From a virus, in IMG/VR virus record IMGVR_UViG_3300030333_001638, positions 1 through 20,900 of that record: a stretch of DNA of 20,900 nucleotides; one strand, 5' to 3'. Under the pieces are notes generated by a model, which was given only the letters and a program-made list of their open reading frames with translations, had not been told where the DNA came from and ran no database searches. The position numbers and the translations under genes are program-made. Positions 5,504-16,300 of the stretch are shown here, one piece after another. The number at the start of each line of letters is the position of its first letter. Positions within the stretch are counted from its first letter, which is position 1.

Positions 5504-6109
5504 ATGGCTTTAACTCTTACAACTGAACTAGAAGCAATAAATAAAGTTCTTCAAATGACAGGTGAAGCTCCTGTTAACAGTTTGGTTGGACAAGTAGGTA
5601 TTGCAAAACAGGCTCAAGATTCTTTAAATGCTGCGATGAGAGAGGTTCAATCAGAAGGTTGGACATTTAATACTGATTATGAAAAAAAATTAGTTAGGAA
5701 TACTTCTAATGAAATAGAGGTAGGTGGAACAACAACTCGTGTTTATGTTGATCCCTATCTTTATCCTGAATATGACATCATTATTAGGAATGGAAAGCTA
5801 TATGACAGAAAGACTCATAGCTTTACATTCACGGAAGATTTAAAAGTAGATATAACGACGATTCTTGATTGGTTAGAATTGCCTGAGTATGCAAGAAGAT
5901 ACATCATGGTTAGAGCTGGAAGACAGTTACAAGAAGCTGTAGTTGGTAGTGAAGATTATGCAAAGATTAATTTGACAGCAGAATTAGAAGCGAGGAGTCA
6001 TTTCTTAGAAGAAGAAACAACGAGAGATGAACATAGTATGCTTCGAGGAAATACAAATCAAACTGGACATTTCTCTACTTACAGACCTCATCGTGCGCTT
6101 ATTAGATAG
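5504..6109 (+). CDS. Tail tubular protein A
   Basis: T7 gp11-family gatekeeper/adaptor ring linking the portal to the tail nozzle. The 201 residues match the family length (T7 gp11 has 196). The start is ATG 5504: the sequence from MALTLTTELEAINKVLQMTG is the conserved N-terminus of these proteins. An upstream in-frame ATG at 5348 would begin inside the capsid gene and read through the terminator, so it is rejected. Further family features are AMREVQSEGWTFNTDYEKKL (about residues 44-63), a VYVDPYLYPEYDIIIRNGKLYD stretch, and a C-terminal ARRYIMVRAGRQLQEAVVGS helix. No Shine-Dalgarno is seen; the ribosome must load on the T-rich tail of the terminator, which suggests read-through transcripts or low expression. 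The stop is 2 nt before the next gene. Confidence 0.93.
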   Translation: MALTLTTELEAINKVLQMTGEAPVNSLVGQVGIAKQAQDSLNAAMREVQSEGWTFNTDYEKKLVRNTSNEIEVGGTTTRVYVDPYLYPEYDIIIRNGKLYDRKTHSFTFTEDLKVDITTILDWLELPEYARRYIMVRAGRQLQEAVVGSEDYAKINLTAELEARSHFLEEETTRDEHSMLRGNTNQTGHFSTYRPHRALIR

Positions 6110-6111
6110 CC

Positions 6112-8826
6112 ATGCCATTAGTTACAAAATCAATTCCTAATCTTATTAATGGTGTAAGTCAGCAACCAGCCGCCTTAAGACTTGCTTCACAGGCAGAGAA
6201 AGTTGTTAATTGTATTCCTAGTTCTGTTGAAGGTTTAAAAAAACGTCCTCCTTTCTATCATCAAGCACGAATGTTTACTGGTACAGCAGGAAGTACCAGG
6301 CCATTTAGTCATATTGTTGATCGAGATGGAAGTGTTCAGTATTTGGTTTATATCTCTGATGGAGATTTAAAAGTATTTAGTTTGGCTGGAGTTGAACAAA
6401 CTGTTAGTTTTCCAGATGGAAAAACTTATCTTGACATAGCAAATACATCAGAACCTGCAAATACTTTTCGATTAGCAAGTATTGCGGATCATACTTTTAT
6501 TACAAACAAAGAGAAAGAGATTGAAACAGAGACAACAACTTCTCCAACTTTTTCTGCAAATACTGGCGTAGTGTTTATTAGACAGGCTGAATATAATACT
6601 ACTTATTCAGTTACGTTAGATGCAGGAGATCATTCAGCAGTTAAAAAAGAATTCACTACCCCAGTTATAGGATCAGGCGCATCTTCTTCTGCTCCTAGTA
6701 ATAAAAGTATCTGCGATGGATTAAGAGACGCAATTAATAATGACAGCACATTAGGCCCAGAATATACAGCCACTACAATTGATGATTATCTTCTGAAGAT
6801 AGTTAAGGATGATGGAGGGACATTCACAATTGCTGTTAGTGACACGATTGCTGACATGTTTATTGTAGGAATAAAAGACGAAATAGAAGCAATACAACAG
6901 CTTCCACTTAAAGGAATTAACGGTCAAATACTTAAAGTCATTGGTTCAAGTTCAACAGAAGCAGATGATTACTATGTGAAGTTTGAGACTACTGATGGAG
7001 GTACAAGTGGAAAAGGTATCTGGAGAGAAACAGTTGCACCAAATATTGTTTATCAATTAAAGGCAACAACAATGCCTCATACATTAATTAGAAATGCTAA
7101 TGGTACATTTACATTTCAAAAACATACATGGGGCCATAGAATTGCAGGAGATGCAACGAGTGCTCCTAACCCTCCTTTCGTAGGAGAGAAGATTAAAAAT
7201 ATTAACGTATTTAGAAATAGATTAGTATTCTTAGCTGATGAATATGTATGCCTATCAGCTGCTGATGACTACACAAGATTTTGGCCTGAGACTGTTCAGA
7301 CAGTTGTAGATAGCGATCCTATTTTTGTAAGTACAGGTGGTACTGATATTAACTTCCTTACTTCAAGTATGGCATTTGCTAATACCTTGCTTTTATTTAG
7401 TCCTCACGGTCAGTTCAGATTAGATACAGGCGCATCAGGATTAGGAGCACCACTTACTCCTAGGACAGCAACTATTACGTCAATGACAAAATATGATTCA
7501 GTTGATTTAATTGATCCCATAGGTGTAGGTCGTACTGTTTTCTTTCCTATTAATAAAGGAGATTTCACTGGATTACGTGAGTTTTATTTGCCTGATGTCA
7601 CAGGTGCAACTCCTATTTCAGCAGAAGTTACAGCTTCAGTACCTAGATATATTCCTAAGAATTTAGTTGCTATAGCTGCTTCTGTTTCAGAAGAAACGAT
7701 TGTATTGGTTAGTAAAGATGAACCAACACGATTGTATATATATAAATTTCTTTTTGCAGATGAAACTAAATTACAATCTGCTTGGTCTTATTGGGAAATA
7801 AAAGGTAGCAAATCTATTCTCTCGGCTACTATTTTAGATAATGATCTTTATATTATTGCCGAATATGCTGATGGTGTTTACTTGGAGAAAGCATCATTAA
7901 GGCCTGAGACTGTTGATGCAGGAACAGAAATAGAAGTTCTGCTAGACAGAAAAACAACAGAAGCAAATTGTACCTTTAGTGTTACAAATGCAGGTGGTTT
8001 AAATGCTCAAACAGTAATTACTCTTCCCTATCCATTAGCGAATACTGGAGTAACAAAATTAGTTGGTAGACCTTTAACAGTAGGAGGTTCTAATTATGCA
8101 GACATCAATAGTTTTCCAACTTCTCAACCTTCTACCAATGCAGTTATTACAATTGTCAACGCAAAAGGATTAGTTATTAGCAGTACAGGAGGATCAACTA
8201 CAGCTAAGACTACAGGTAATGCGACTGTTACAATCAGTGATTTTCCTTCTTATCTATTCAGTAAAACAATTCAAGATAATGAAGCAATATCATTTACTAA
8301 ACAAGCTGCTACTAATACATATAAATTTAAAGCGTTAGTTAAATTAAAGCATGGACAAGTTCTAACTCCTACTGCTGAAACAGTTGGAGATGCTTCTAAC
8401 AATGGAACTATTACTGTTGATGGAGACGTAAGTACTACAGCTTTCTTTGTTGGAGAGCCTTATGACATGACTTATGAATTTAGTACACCATATTTAAAAC
8501 AACAAGATGAGTCTGGAACTATTTCTGTTGCAAGTAGTCCATATTTACAACTAAGAAAATGGTCAGTTGTTTTTGATAAGACTTCTGCATTTGAATTAAA
8601 AGTCACTCCTTTTGGAAGAGATACCTCAACTTATGTTTATAACGGAATACAAGTTGGACAGAACGTAATAGGTCAGGTTGGTATTCCAAAAGAAAGCTTC
8701 AGAGTTCCTGTTATGACTAGAAATATTGATGCAAAGATCGAACTGGTAAGTAGTAGCCCTTTACCTTGTATATTCCAGTCAGCTGAATGGGAAGGCTGGT
8801 TGCAGCAAAGAGCAAGGAGACTTTGA
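6112..8826 (+). CDS. Tail tubular protein B (tail nozzle)
   Basis: T7 gp12-family protein forming the hexameric nozzle of the short tail. It has 904 residues, about 110 more than T7 gp12 (794). The N-terminal signature SIPNLINGVSQQPAALRLAS with CIPSSVEGLKKRPP is diagnostic. The centre has the conserved VFRNRLVFLADEYVCLSAAD and RFWPETVQTVVDSDPI segments, then an FSPHGQFRLD motif. The C-terminal end has the typical RVPVMTRNIDAKIELVSSS and ends EWEGWLQQRARRL. Two Thr/Ser/Gly-rich stretches, near residues 170-280 and 620-720, look like beta-rich insert domains and may explain the extra length. The last codons contain the ribosome-binding site of the following gene. Confidence 0.94.
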   Translation: MPLVTKSIPNLINGVSQQPAALRLASQAEKVVNCIPSSVEGLKKRPPFYHQARMFTGTAGSTRPFSHIVDRDGSVQYLVYISDGDLKVFSLAGVEQTVSFPDGKTYLDIANTSEPANTFRLASIADHTFITNKEKEIETETTTSPTFSANTGVVFIRQAEYNTTYSVTLDAGDHSAVKKEFTTPVIGSGASSSAPSNKSICDGLRDAINNDSTLGPEYTATTIDDYLLKIVKDDGGTFTIAVSDTIADMFIVGIKDEIEAIQQLPLKGINGQILKVIGSSSTEADDYYVKFETTDGGTSGKGIWRETVAPNIVYQLKATTMPHTLIRNANGTFTFQKHTWGHRIAGDATSAPNPPFVGEKIKNINVFRNRLVFLADEYVCLSAADDYTRFWPETVQTVVDSDPIFVSTGGTDINFLTSSMAFANTLLLFSPHGQFRLDTGASGLGAPLTPRTATITSMTKYDSVDLIDPIGVGRTVFFPINKGDFTGLREFYLPDVTGATPISAEVTASVPRYIPKNLVAIAASVSEETIVLVSKDEPTRLYIYKFLFADETKLQSAWSYWEIKGSKSILSATILDNDLYIIAEYADGVYLEKASLRPETVDAGTEIEVLLDRKTTEANCTFSVTNAGGLNAQTVITLPYPLANTGVTKLVGRPLTVGGSNYADINSFPTSQPSTNAVITIVNAKGLVISSTGGSTTAKTTGNATVTISDFPSYLFSKTIQDNEAISFTKQAATNTYKFKALVKLKHGQVLTPTAETVGDASNNGTITVDGDVSTTAFFVGEPYDMTYEFSTPYLKQQDESGTISVASSPYLQLRKWSVVFDKTSAFELKVTPFGRDTSTYVYNGIQVGQNVIGQVGIPKESFRVPVMTRNIDAKIELVSSSPLPCIFQSAEWEGWLQQRARRL
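8814..8819 (+). promoter_or_regulatory. Ribosome-binding site deciding the gp13-like start
   Basis: AAGGAG inside the last codons of tail tubular protein B lies 9 nt before ATG 8829. It supports that ATG over the in-frame ATG at 8787, which would overlap the previous gene by 40 nt. Confidence 0.6.
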
Positions 8827-8828
8827 GG

Positions 8829-9290
8829 ATGGCAATTGTACGACCTTCAAAACTAACAGATGTTGCAATAGTTGCTGAGAATATGAGGAAGGAAGATATT
8901 GCAGAAGTAAAAGCGCAGACAGGTGCTTGTCCTAAGGGCGGTTTGATCTATGCTTATTTTATGAGTAAGCCATGCTTAACAGTTGTAAGTCGTCATGGTC
9001 ATTTAATGGCAATGGGTGGAGTTGTTCCAGAAGGGAAAGGTATAGGACGTATCTGGTTGTTAGGATGTCAATCAATGGTTGATGATTCTATTGATAGAAG
9101 ATGGTTTCTCAGAAAATCAAAGGAAACATTAGCTGAAATGCAGCGACTATATCCTCTACTTTTTAATATGGTCGATGCAAGAAATGAAGTCCATGTAAAA
9201 TGGATTGATTGGTTAGGTTTTACCTTTATCAAAAAACATTTAAACTGGGGACCAGAGTCCCAGATGTTTTATGAGTTCGTGAGGATCTAA
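8829..9290 (+). CDS. gp13-like internal virion protein A (GNAT-like fold family)
   Basis: A 153-residue protein related to T7 gp13 (138 residues; DUF2833-type family), which is needed for assembly of the internal core in T7. It begins MAIVRPSKLTDV, matching the T7 start TIRPTKSTD in style. It then shows the acyltransferase-like pattern of the family: LMAMGGVVPEGKGIGRIWLLG (about residues 58-78), a helix RRWFLRKSKETLAEMQRLYP, and the closing VKWIDWLGFTFIK motif, which mirrors T7 IRFLKTIGAVF. Whether it has acetyltransferase activity is unknown; T7 gp13 has none reported that I can cite. Position between tubular B and the gp14-like gene is the same as in T7. Confidence 0.86.
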   Translation: MAIVRPSKLTDVAIVAENMRKEDIAEVKAQTGACPKGGLIYAYFMSKPCLTVVSRHGHLMAMGGVVPEGKGIGRIWLLGCQSMVDDSIDRRWFLRKSKETLAEMQRLYPLLFNMVDARNEVHVKWIDWLGFTFIKKHLNWGPESQMFYEFVRI

Positions 9291-9293
9291 AGA

Positions 9294-10001
9294 ATGTGCC
9301 CTCCTGCCGTTATTGTTGGTGTTCTGTCAGCTGGTCTGGGATTTATGCAGTACCAGTCGCAAATTGCGATGCAGAACAAGCAGATAGAAGTAGCAAATAT
9401 GAATGCAGTTGCAAGATTTGAACAAGATAAACTTCAGGCTCAAGCTAATAATTTCAGAGAAAGACAGCAGGAAATGAGTACAGAATTAGCTAATGAGACA
9501 AGTGAATTTATGGCAAATAGAGCATTTGAGCAGGAAAGGGCACAAATTAATTTACAAATAGCTCAAGCACAAGAAGAAGCAGCAATTAAAAAACGAGAGA
9601 AGAAGTTAGAAGCTATAGGTGCTCAAGGAGAAATTCTTGCTACAGGTAAAGGGGGAGTAAATATTGTTAATTTATTAGCGGATGTCGATGCTAAATATGG
9701 ACAATTTGACTGGAATACAAATAGAAATTTAGCATTTACTGGTATTCAATCAGATATAGATAAACGTAGTGCAAATATTAGATTGGCGAGCAGGAAAGCT
9801 GGTCTTAATCCTTATATTAAACGTGTGGATTATGGGCCTGCTGCACCAATATTACAAGAGAAAGTCAGAGGAAATACAGGATTAGCATTGCTAAGTGCTG
9901 GATTACAAGGTGCTAGTGCAGGTATGAATTGGAGTAGTGCAGCTTCTGGAGCAGGATATGAATGGAAGGGATGGACTGGAGGTGGATATGTAAAAAAGTA
10001 A
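9294..10001 (+). CDS. gp14-like internal virion protein B
   Basis: A 235-residue protein matching T7 gp14 (196 residues) in order and architecture. T7 gp14 is an internal core protein ejected at infection that forms a pore in the outer membrane. The N-terminus has a Cys followed by a hydrophobic stretch AVIVGVLSAGLGFMQY (about residues 5-20), then a long Gln/Glu/Ala-rich helical region (about 25-115, likely coiled coil). A conserved-style segment follows: GAQGEILATGKGGVNIVNLLAD, then DKRSANIRLASRKAG. The Gly/Ser/Ala-rich C-terminus ends GGGYVKK. The start ATG follows GAGGATC in the end of the gp13-like gene, giving a possible ribosome-binding site. A 37-nt gap follows. Confidence 0.87.
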   Translation: MCPPAVIVGVLSAGLGFMQYQSQIAMQNKQIEVANMNAVARFEQDKLQAQANNFRERQQEMSTELANETSEFMANRAFEQERAQINLQIAQAQEEAAIKKREKKLEAIGAQGEILATGKGGVNIVNLLADVDAKYGQFDWNTNRNLAFTGIQSDIDKRSANIRLASRKAGLNPYIKRVDYGPAAPILQEKVRGNTGLALLSAGLQGASAGMNWSSAASGAGYEWKGWTGGGYVKK

Positions 10002-10038
10002 CATCCCCTAATCTCGGTAGAATTTACACCGTTTAACT

Positions 10039-13000
10039 ATGGCAAAACTCAGTAAGTACACTCATGGTAAAACTAAAGGAACTTCTGATCGTCAGAGTTC
10101 TGGAAGACTTTCATCGGTTGGTGGTGAAACAAGTACACCAATAAAAGAATTTAAGATAACAGGAAGTACAAGTCCAAGTCAGCCAATAAGACCTAGTACA
10201 AATGATTACTTTCAGTCTCAAGCTTTAAGTTATCCTCAAGCACCTACAATTAAAAGTTTTTCTGAAGCACCCGCAAATACTCAAAATTTAAAGAATTTAA
10301 TTGATGATCTAGGCCAAGTCAATACAAAACTTCAACAGTTTATTCCTGACTTTTGGAACTTTCAGAAGGCAATGGATACAGCTGCTAGGAAAAAAGCAGA
10401 GAAAAAAGCAGCAGAATCTAATACTCAATTAAATGCAGCTAAGAATGCGTTAGAGAAAAAAGCTGAGACAGATGAGAATGCTTCTGATTCTTATGGAATT
10501 TTCTCTTCAATGGATCAGAGAGTTGAGAGAGAACTTGTAATTGTAAATGCAAAGAATAAAGGATTAGCACTTATTAGTGGATTTAATGATGTAGCACTTG
10601 ATGATTATCATGCTTCTTATTCAGATGAAAGCAGAATAGATGAAAATTCAGGAGAGATAATTCCTATTAATCCATCTACTGATGAATGGTCGACTTATGC
10701 AACTAATTATTTTAAAAATAATATTGGAAATACTGCTGCATATTTAGAACTACAACCTCAAATTCAAGCAGCTATATATAGTGCAAGACGTTCAGTATCA
10801 AAAGAACATGCTACATATAAAGATAATAAAGCAAATAATACTTTTAAAACATCAGTTGGAAGCATAATTATAGAAGCAAGCACTGCATCACAAGAAAAAT
10901 TAACAGGAGTATATGGTACAGAATGGACAACTGACCAAGAAGTTGATGATCCAGGTACAAAAGTTCAAATAAATCCACCTTTAAGTTTTACTGGTGCTAT
11001 TAATGATTTCAATCAAAAGTCAGGTACATCAATAAAGAATTATCAGAAACAAGTAGAACCAAATCAGTTACTTACAACTATTGCTAATGGAGTAATACTT
11101 AATTCTAATACAGAGAATCTTGATGATAATGCTGATATAGCTTTAACTCTTTTAAAGAATACAAGAATAGGAGCAGGTAAAGGACAATTATTATCAGAGA
11201 TAGTCGGAGGAGAACAAGTTCTTGAAAACATGTGGGAACTTGCTATTGGAGAAAAGAGAAATGAAGCACAAAGAATAAGGGATGGTAATAGTAAAAATAC
11301 AGCAGCAAATGCTGCACGAATAGATTATGCAAATATCAATCAACAAGATGCTGATTTAACTACACCAGAGATTGATCCTATACTTAATGGTCAAAGTCAA
11401 AGGACTGTCGTTGTTGATGGCGTAGAATATTATATTGATTCAGGCCCAAATGCCATTAATCTTTCAGGTGTAGTTGGTAAGATAGATCAATTATTATTTG
11501 ATGCTGATAAGAAATTTTCAACAGGAATAGAAGCCTATGAATATAGACAAGAGTTATTAAGATTAAGAAGACAATTCTTAGAAAGTCGTACCGCTGGACA
11601 AAGAGAAGAAAATTATAACTGGTTGAAAAAACGAATTACTGAAAATCCAGATCAAGCAACTTTAAATAAAAGTCTTTTGAATTATTTCTTTAGGACAGAT
11701 AGGATATCAAGAGATCAATATGGACTATTAGAACCAGAGATTAATATTAATTATACGAACGAGAAGAGTATCTTTAATGATGAGATGAATGGCAAGAATG
11801 GTAGTGATGGAAAGATTGCAACTGCTACTGGATATATAGAAGCATATTATCGAGATAAGACTGGCATGAGTATGAAGAGTTTCGATGAATGGCCTACAGA
11901 AGATAAAAATGCTTATTTAGCAAGAGTTGCAAAATTCAAGAGAGAGGCTAATGCAATTTTCTTATTACCAATTTCACTAGAGGAAAGACTTGAAAAATTA
12001 AATGAATTAACGAGTGATTTGGATACTGAAATGAAGAATGCAAGTGCAAAGTTAAAAGAGAACAAAACAGGACTCAGTGAAAACAATGATACTCAAGTTG
12101 GTACTAATAAATCTGTAACTAAAGATAATAATGAAGGAGATAATAATAACAACGAAGGATCTACTCAATTTACCTATCAAACTCCAAAAGAATTAATTGC
12201 AAGTTTAGACGGAGGATTAAATGGTAGAGGAAACGATCAGCAAAACAGTGCTTTAGCAACAGCAGCTAGAAGTGAAACTTTATATTCAACTCCAATACTT
12301 GTTCAGCAATTAAATCAATTTGAAGACCTAGCATTAGTTATAAAGAAATCAGGGAACAGACCTCCTAACATCTGGGGATGGATTCAAGGAGAGGTGCTTA
12401 AGCCTGTTCGTGGGCCAAGAGCTTTAAGTTATACAAGAGAGATGCCCGCTATTCTTGGCAGGATTAATAAAGATATGTCAGCTAAAGAGTTTTATTTAAG
12501 TCAGATGAAATTACATGGTCTTCCTATTACAGAAAGACATCACGAGATTTTAGATCTTATTTTCCCTGACAAACGTAATTCTCAATTTAAGTTTGAACCT
12601 AATACAACAGTTCAGATGGAAGCAGGTAATGAGAATGCTTTTAATCTCGAAAATTTATCTGGACAAGAAATAACACAAACAGCTTCGACAGATTTAACAG
12701 GTCTTTTAAATGAAGGGCCGCCACCATTGCCACCAATTATAAACATTAAAAAAGTACCTACAAATTTAACAGGACAACAAGAAGCATCATTTGATCGTAC
12801 TTGGGAAGTTGATACACCTAAAGAACAGAGGCAGTCAGAATTTGGTAATGCTTTATATCAAGCAGGGTTTAAAGATGAAGAAGAATTAACAACAATGATT
12901 GCCATCGCAATGGCAGAAACAAACATTCGCAGTATCAGAAATCATACAACTCTAAATGATAGAGATGAAAGTTATGGAGTCCTTCAAATAAATATGCTGG

Positions 13001-13302
13001 ACAATGAAGCAACAAACTTTATGGGACGATGGAGAGAGAAAAAATGGCCTTGGTTAAAGAATAGAAATGATTTGTTTGATATAAATCAAAATGCAAAAGC
13101 TGCATATGATATTTTCAAAAACGAACCTTGGTTAAATGATGGTAAAGAAGGATTATTTAATGCTTGGTCTAGTTATGAAAATGGCAAACATATTGAATTT
13201 ATGGATGAAGCAAGAAAGATAGCAAAACAGATTATCTTAAATCAGAGTAAGCCTAGATACGAGGAATCCAGTACCATAGGTGGAAGGTCTAATATTGCGT
13301 AG
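10039..13302 (+). CDS. gp15-like internal virion protein with C-terminal lytic-transglycosylase-like domain
   Basis: A 1087-residue ejection protein in the place of T7 gp15 (747 residues). Residues 1-100 are Ser/Thr-rich and flexible. About 100-690 are helical, with Ala/Lys/Asn-rich repeat-like helices such as AARKKAEKKAAESN (about 115-128). An Asn-rich linker lies near 690-715, and a Pro-rich linker EGPPPLPPI near 890-900. The last ~160 residues look like a soluble lytic transglycosylase (lysozyme fold): MIAIAMAETN with candidate catalytic Glu960, then DRDESYGVLQINML (residues 976-989), matching the family's E-S-x-G-x-x-Q-I-N pattern, then ARKIAKQIILN. In T7 this activity is at the N-terminus of gp16, so its location here is unusual. 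It would cut peptidoglycan during DNA ejection. The gp15 assignment of the N-terminal part rests on gene order more than on motifs. Confidence 0.82.
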   Translation: MAKLSKYTHGKTKGTSDRQSSGRLSSVGGETSTPIKEFKITGSTSPSQPIRPSTNDYFQSQALSYPQAPTIKSFSEAPANTQNLKNLIDDLGQVNTKLQQFIPDFWNFQKAMDTAARKKAEKKAAESNTQLNAAKNALEKKAETDENASDSYGIFSSMDQRVERELVIVNAKNKGLALISGFNDVALDDYHASYSDESRIDENSGEIIPINPSTDEWSTYATNYFKNNIGNTAAYLELQPQIQAAIYSARRSVSKEHATYKDNKANNTFKTSVGSIIIEASTASQEKLTGVYGTEWTTDQEVDDPGTKVQINPPLSFTGAINDFNQKSGTSIKNYQKQVEPNQLLTTIANGVILNSNTENLDDNADIALTLLKNTRIGAGKGQLLSEIVGGEQVLENMWELAIGEKRNEAQRIRDGNSKNTAANAARIDYANINQQDADLTTPEIDPILNGQSQRTVVVDGVEYYIDSGPNAINLSGVVGKIDQLLFDADKKFSTGIEAYEYRQELLRLRRQFLESRTAGQREENYNWLKKRITENPDQATLNKSLLNYFFRTDRISRDQYGLLEPEININYTNEKSIFNDEMNGKNGSDGKIATATGYIEAYYRDKTGMSMKSFDEWPTEDKNAYLARVAKFKREANAIFLLPISLEERLEKLNELTSDLDTEMKNASAKLKENKTGLSENNDTQVGTNKSVTKDNNEGDNNNNEGSTQFTYQTPKELIASLDGGLNGRGNDQQNSALATAARSETLYSTPILVQQLNQFEDLALVIKKSGNRPPNIWGWIQGEVLKPVRGPRALSYTREMPAILGRINKDMSAKEFYLSQMKLHGLPITERHHEILDLIFPDKRNSQFKFEPNTTVQMEAGNENAFNLENLSGQEITQTASTDLTGLLNEGPPPLPPIINIKKVPTNLTGQQEASFDRTWEVDTPKEQRQSEFGNALYQAGFKDEEELTTMIAIAMAETNIRSIRNHTTLNDRDESYGVLQINMLDNEATNFMGRWREKKWPWLKNRNDLFDINQNAKAAYDIFKNEPWLNDGKEGLFNAWSSYENGKHIEFMDEARKIAKQIILNQSKPRYEESSTIGGRSNIA

Positions 13303-13307
13303 AGCTA

Positions 13308-16300
13308 ATGTCGTATCAACTTGTTATTGATCCTGAGACTAAGGAAGAAAAATATGAATGGGTAGACAGAACTGAGTCGTCAGCTGACCAGCAGCGTAGA
13401 GAAATCAAGGAACGTAGAGATAATGCAGAACCTTTTGACCTTAAGGAAGCTGCAATAGGTACAGCAAAAGCTGTTCCTCGCATGTTTATCAATGCAGGAA
13501 TTAATGCTGTTCAGGAAGGTAGCGACACAATTAGAGATATTGGTGGATATATGGGTATAGGTGAAGGAACTACCTTTGCAGAGCCTGACAAGCCAATACT
13601 CGGATTAGGTGATTGGAAACCAAAGCCATTAGAAAGCAGTGGAATAGCTGAAGATATAGGAACAGGAATACTTCAGTTTGGTCTTGAATGGGTGATGCTC
13701 AGTAAGGCATTACGCATTGCAAACTGGGGATTAAAAGCAACTCCTTTAGCAAAACCACTTGCTTATGCAGGAGCTAAGGCAAAGAAAATAGAAAAAGCAG
13801 GTTTAAATCTGATAGGCAAATCTCCTGTTGCTCCAAGGACTTTGCAAGATCTTACAAAGTTTGGAATTAAGACAGCAACATCAACTAGTCCTAAAGCTAC
13901 TATTGTTGATTTTGCTGGATTCGATCAATATGAAGGTCGCCTATATGACTTAGCTGCTAATAGCAATACTTGGTTTAATAATGTTCAACATATTCCTCTT
14001 ATTAATCAGCTTGCTACAAATCCAGAAGATGAAGGATTAAGAGGTCGTTTTAAACAGGCTTTAGAAGGAGTTTTTATTGATCTTGGTATTGGTGGTGTTA
14101 TATCTGCAAGATCAGCAGCAAAAGTAATTGATTCAAGAATTAAATTAAATACTTTTCTGAATACTGCAAAAGATAGTCCTGATTATGCACGAGTTAGGCA
14201 AGAAGCAATACAAGCAGGAGCAGCATTAGAGCAGGTTCCTGAAATCAAACAGGCTCTTAGTGGAGATAGAAAACTCGCAAGAATGGATCGAGCAGCTTTT
14301 GATAAGTCGATGGCTCATCTGCCACCAGCTGAGAGAGCAAAGCTTTGGAAAGAGATGCGAACAAGAAGAGGTTTAGTAGCAGAGAAAAGAGGAGTTAAAA
14401 CTGTTACTGGTGATCTTGATTCAATTAGACAACAGATTGAAGAACTAGGCCCAGAACCACCAAAGCCAGGTAAAGGTCAAAGTATCGTTAACGGAAAACA
14501 TACTCCAGCTTATAAGCGTTGGAATAAATGGAATAGAACTAATAAGTCTTTACAAGCACGATTACAAGAATTAGAAAATACTATTGATCCGACAAATGAT
14601 GCTTATAGCCGAGAATTAGCAGAACGGAGAATGGATGATGAGACTTATTCCTACGAACCTGGCGATCCAGAATATAGAGATGTAGCATCTCGAAACGCTA
14701 AAGAAATGGCTGATGCCATTGAATCAGGAGATGTTCCTTACTGGTGGGGGCCAGGTGATCCTGCTTGGAAAGCTAAGGATGTTGAGTTTTGGGGAGATAC
14801 ACGTAAAAGAAAAGTAGATGAAAATGTAGCGGCAATGGTAATGGAAGGTAGATCTGTTAGTGAAATTATTGAAAATCTAAAAGCTAATAGACCTCAGAGA
14901 ATACCTGGAGAAGCAACCTTCCCATCAATAGCAGATGCAAAAGGAATTAGTCTTGCAAACTATAGAGGTGTTGACAAAATAAAAGCTAAGTTAAGAAGTT
15001 TAGTTGGACAAGAATTTAAGTTCACAGATCCATTAACAAAAGAAGTATCTGTTCATCGTTATACAAGAGATGATTATGCACCTGTATATGAACTTATAGA
15101 ATTAATGGGAGAAGAATTGTTTGATGATGTTGCATTAAGTCTTAAACAAATTGATGCAGAAGGTAGTTTTAATTTTGCAAGAAAAATCATAGAAATACAC
15201 AGAAGAACAATTTCAACAGGGCAATTTAGCGATACTATGGTACATGAATTATGGCATAGTTTATCTCGTTATTTACCTGCGAAAGATTTAAAAAGATATG
15301 CTAAAGAGTGGAAAGGTGCAAGAGAAAGATATCTCAAAGATATGAGAAAAAAATTACTTAAAGATCCTCAAGGCAAAGATGGAAAGGTTTTAAGTGCTAA
15401 GCAAGTTCAAAAGTTAAGGGATGGACTTGTATTGCGAGGTAAAGAATTAGTAGAAGAAATGAGATTAAAAATGAAAGAAGAACTTGGAGCTGAACCAGCG
15501 AGACAAGATGTTCTGGATGCTTTTGCGAAAACTGCTGAAAGCAAAAGAATGCAGAAAACTTTTGATGAATTTGAAACTCACCGTCTAGCTCAAGCAGAAT
15601 TAGATGGTTTTAGAAATGGCAAATATACGAATGATAATTATAGATTTGTTTCGATGGATGAATATTTTGCAGAGATGTTAAAAGATCAATTCTTCTTACA
15701 TATAAACAAGAAGGCACTTGCACCTGAAGGAAGTTTTAGAAGACTTCTTCAAGATGTTGGTATTTTCTTTAAAGAACTTTGGGTGCAAATTCATGCAGCT
15801 TTAGGTGGTCCTAATACTGAAAAAATATTTAATGATTATTTGAAAGGAAGGAATAAGAAGAAGTTAAGAAAATATTCGATGGAAACTTATTTTGAGCCTG
15901 GATTTACAGAAGCAGCAGAGGCAACTGCAATGGTTGATGCTTTAGATATTCTTATTGCTGGTGGAAAAACTGAAGTTGTAGAGAGATCAGCTTTTGACGA
16001 TATCTTATTTGGAGGTGGAATTAGAACTTCTGTAGATGCTCGAATTAAATATACTCCTGATGAATTAGCAGATCTTTCTGACTTCATCAGAAGTTTTGAA
16101 GATCCTACTTACGAGAAGGTTTTAAAGAAACTTGATGATTATCTATACCCAGAGAAAGGAGATAAAGCAGCTCCTTATCCTATTAATGAAAAGGATGCTG
16201 AACGAATAGATGATCTATTAGACATTCTTGAAGAACAAGATCCCAAAGCCTATGAAGAATGGGATTGGATGAGAGAAGAGTCTCTGGATTCAAAAGCAAG

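Noticed and set aside
8787-8828. Upstream ATG for the gp13-like gene
   Set aside because: The AAGGAG at 8814-8819 and the family-like start MAIVRP favour ATG 8829.
10015-10031. Hairpin CGGT/ACCG in the 37-nt gap before the gp15-like gene
   Set aside because: Only a 4-bp stem with a 9-nt loop and no T run; expected by chance.
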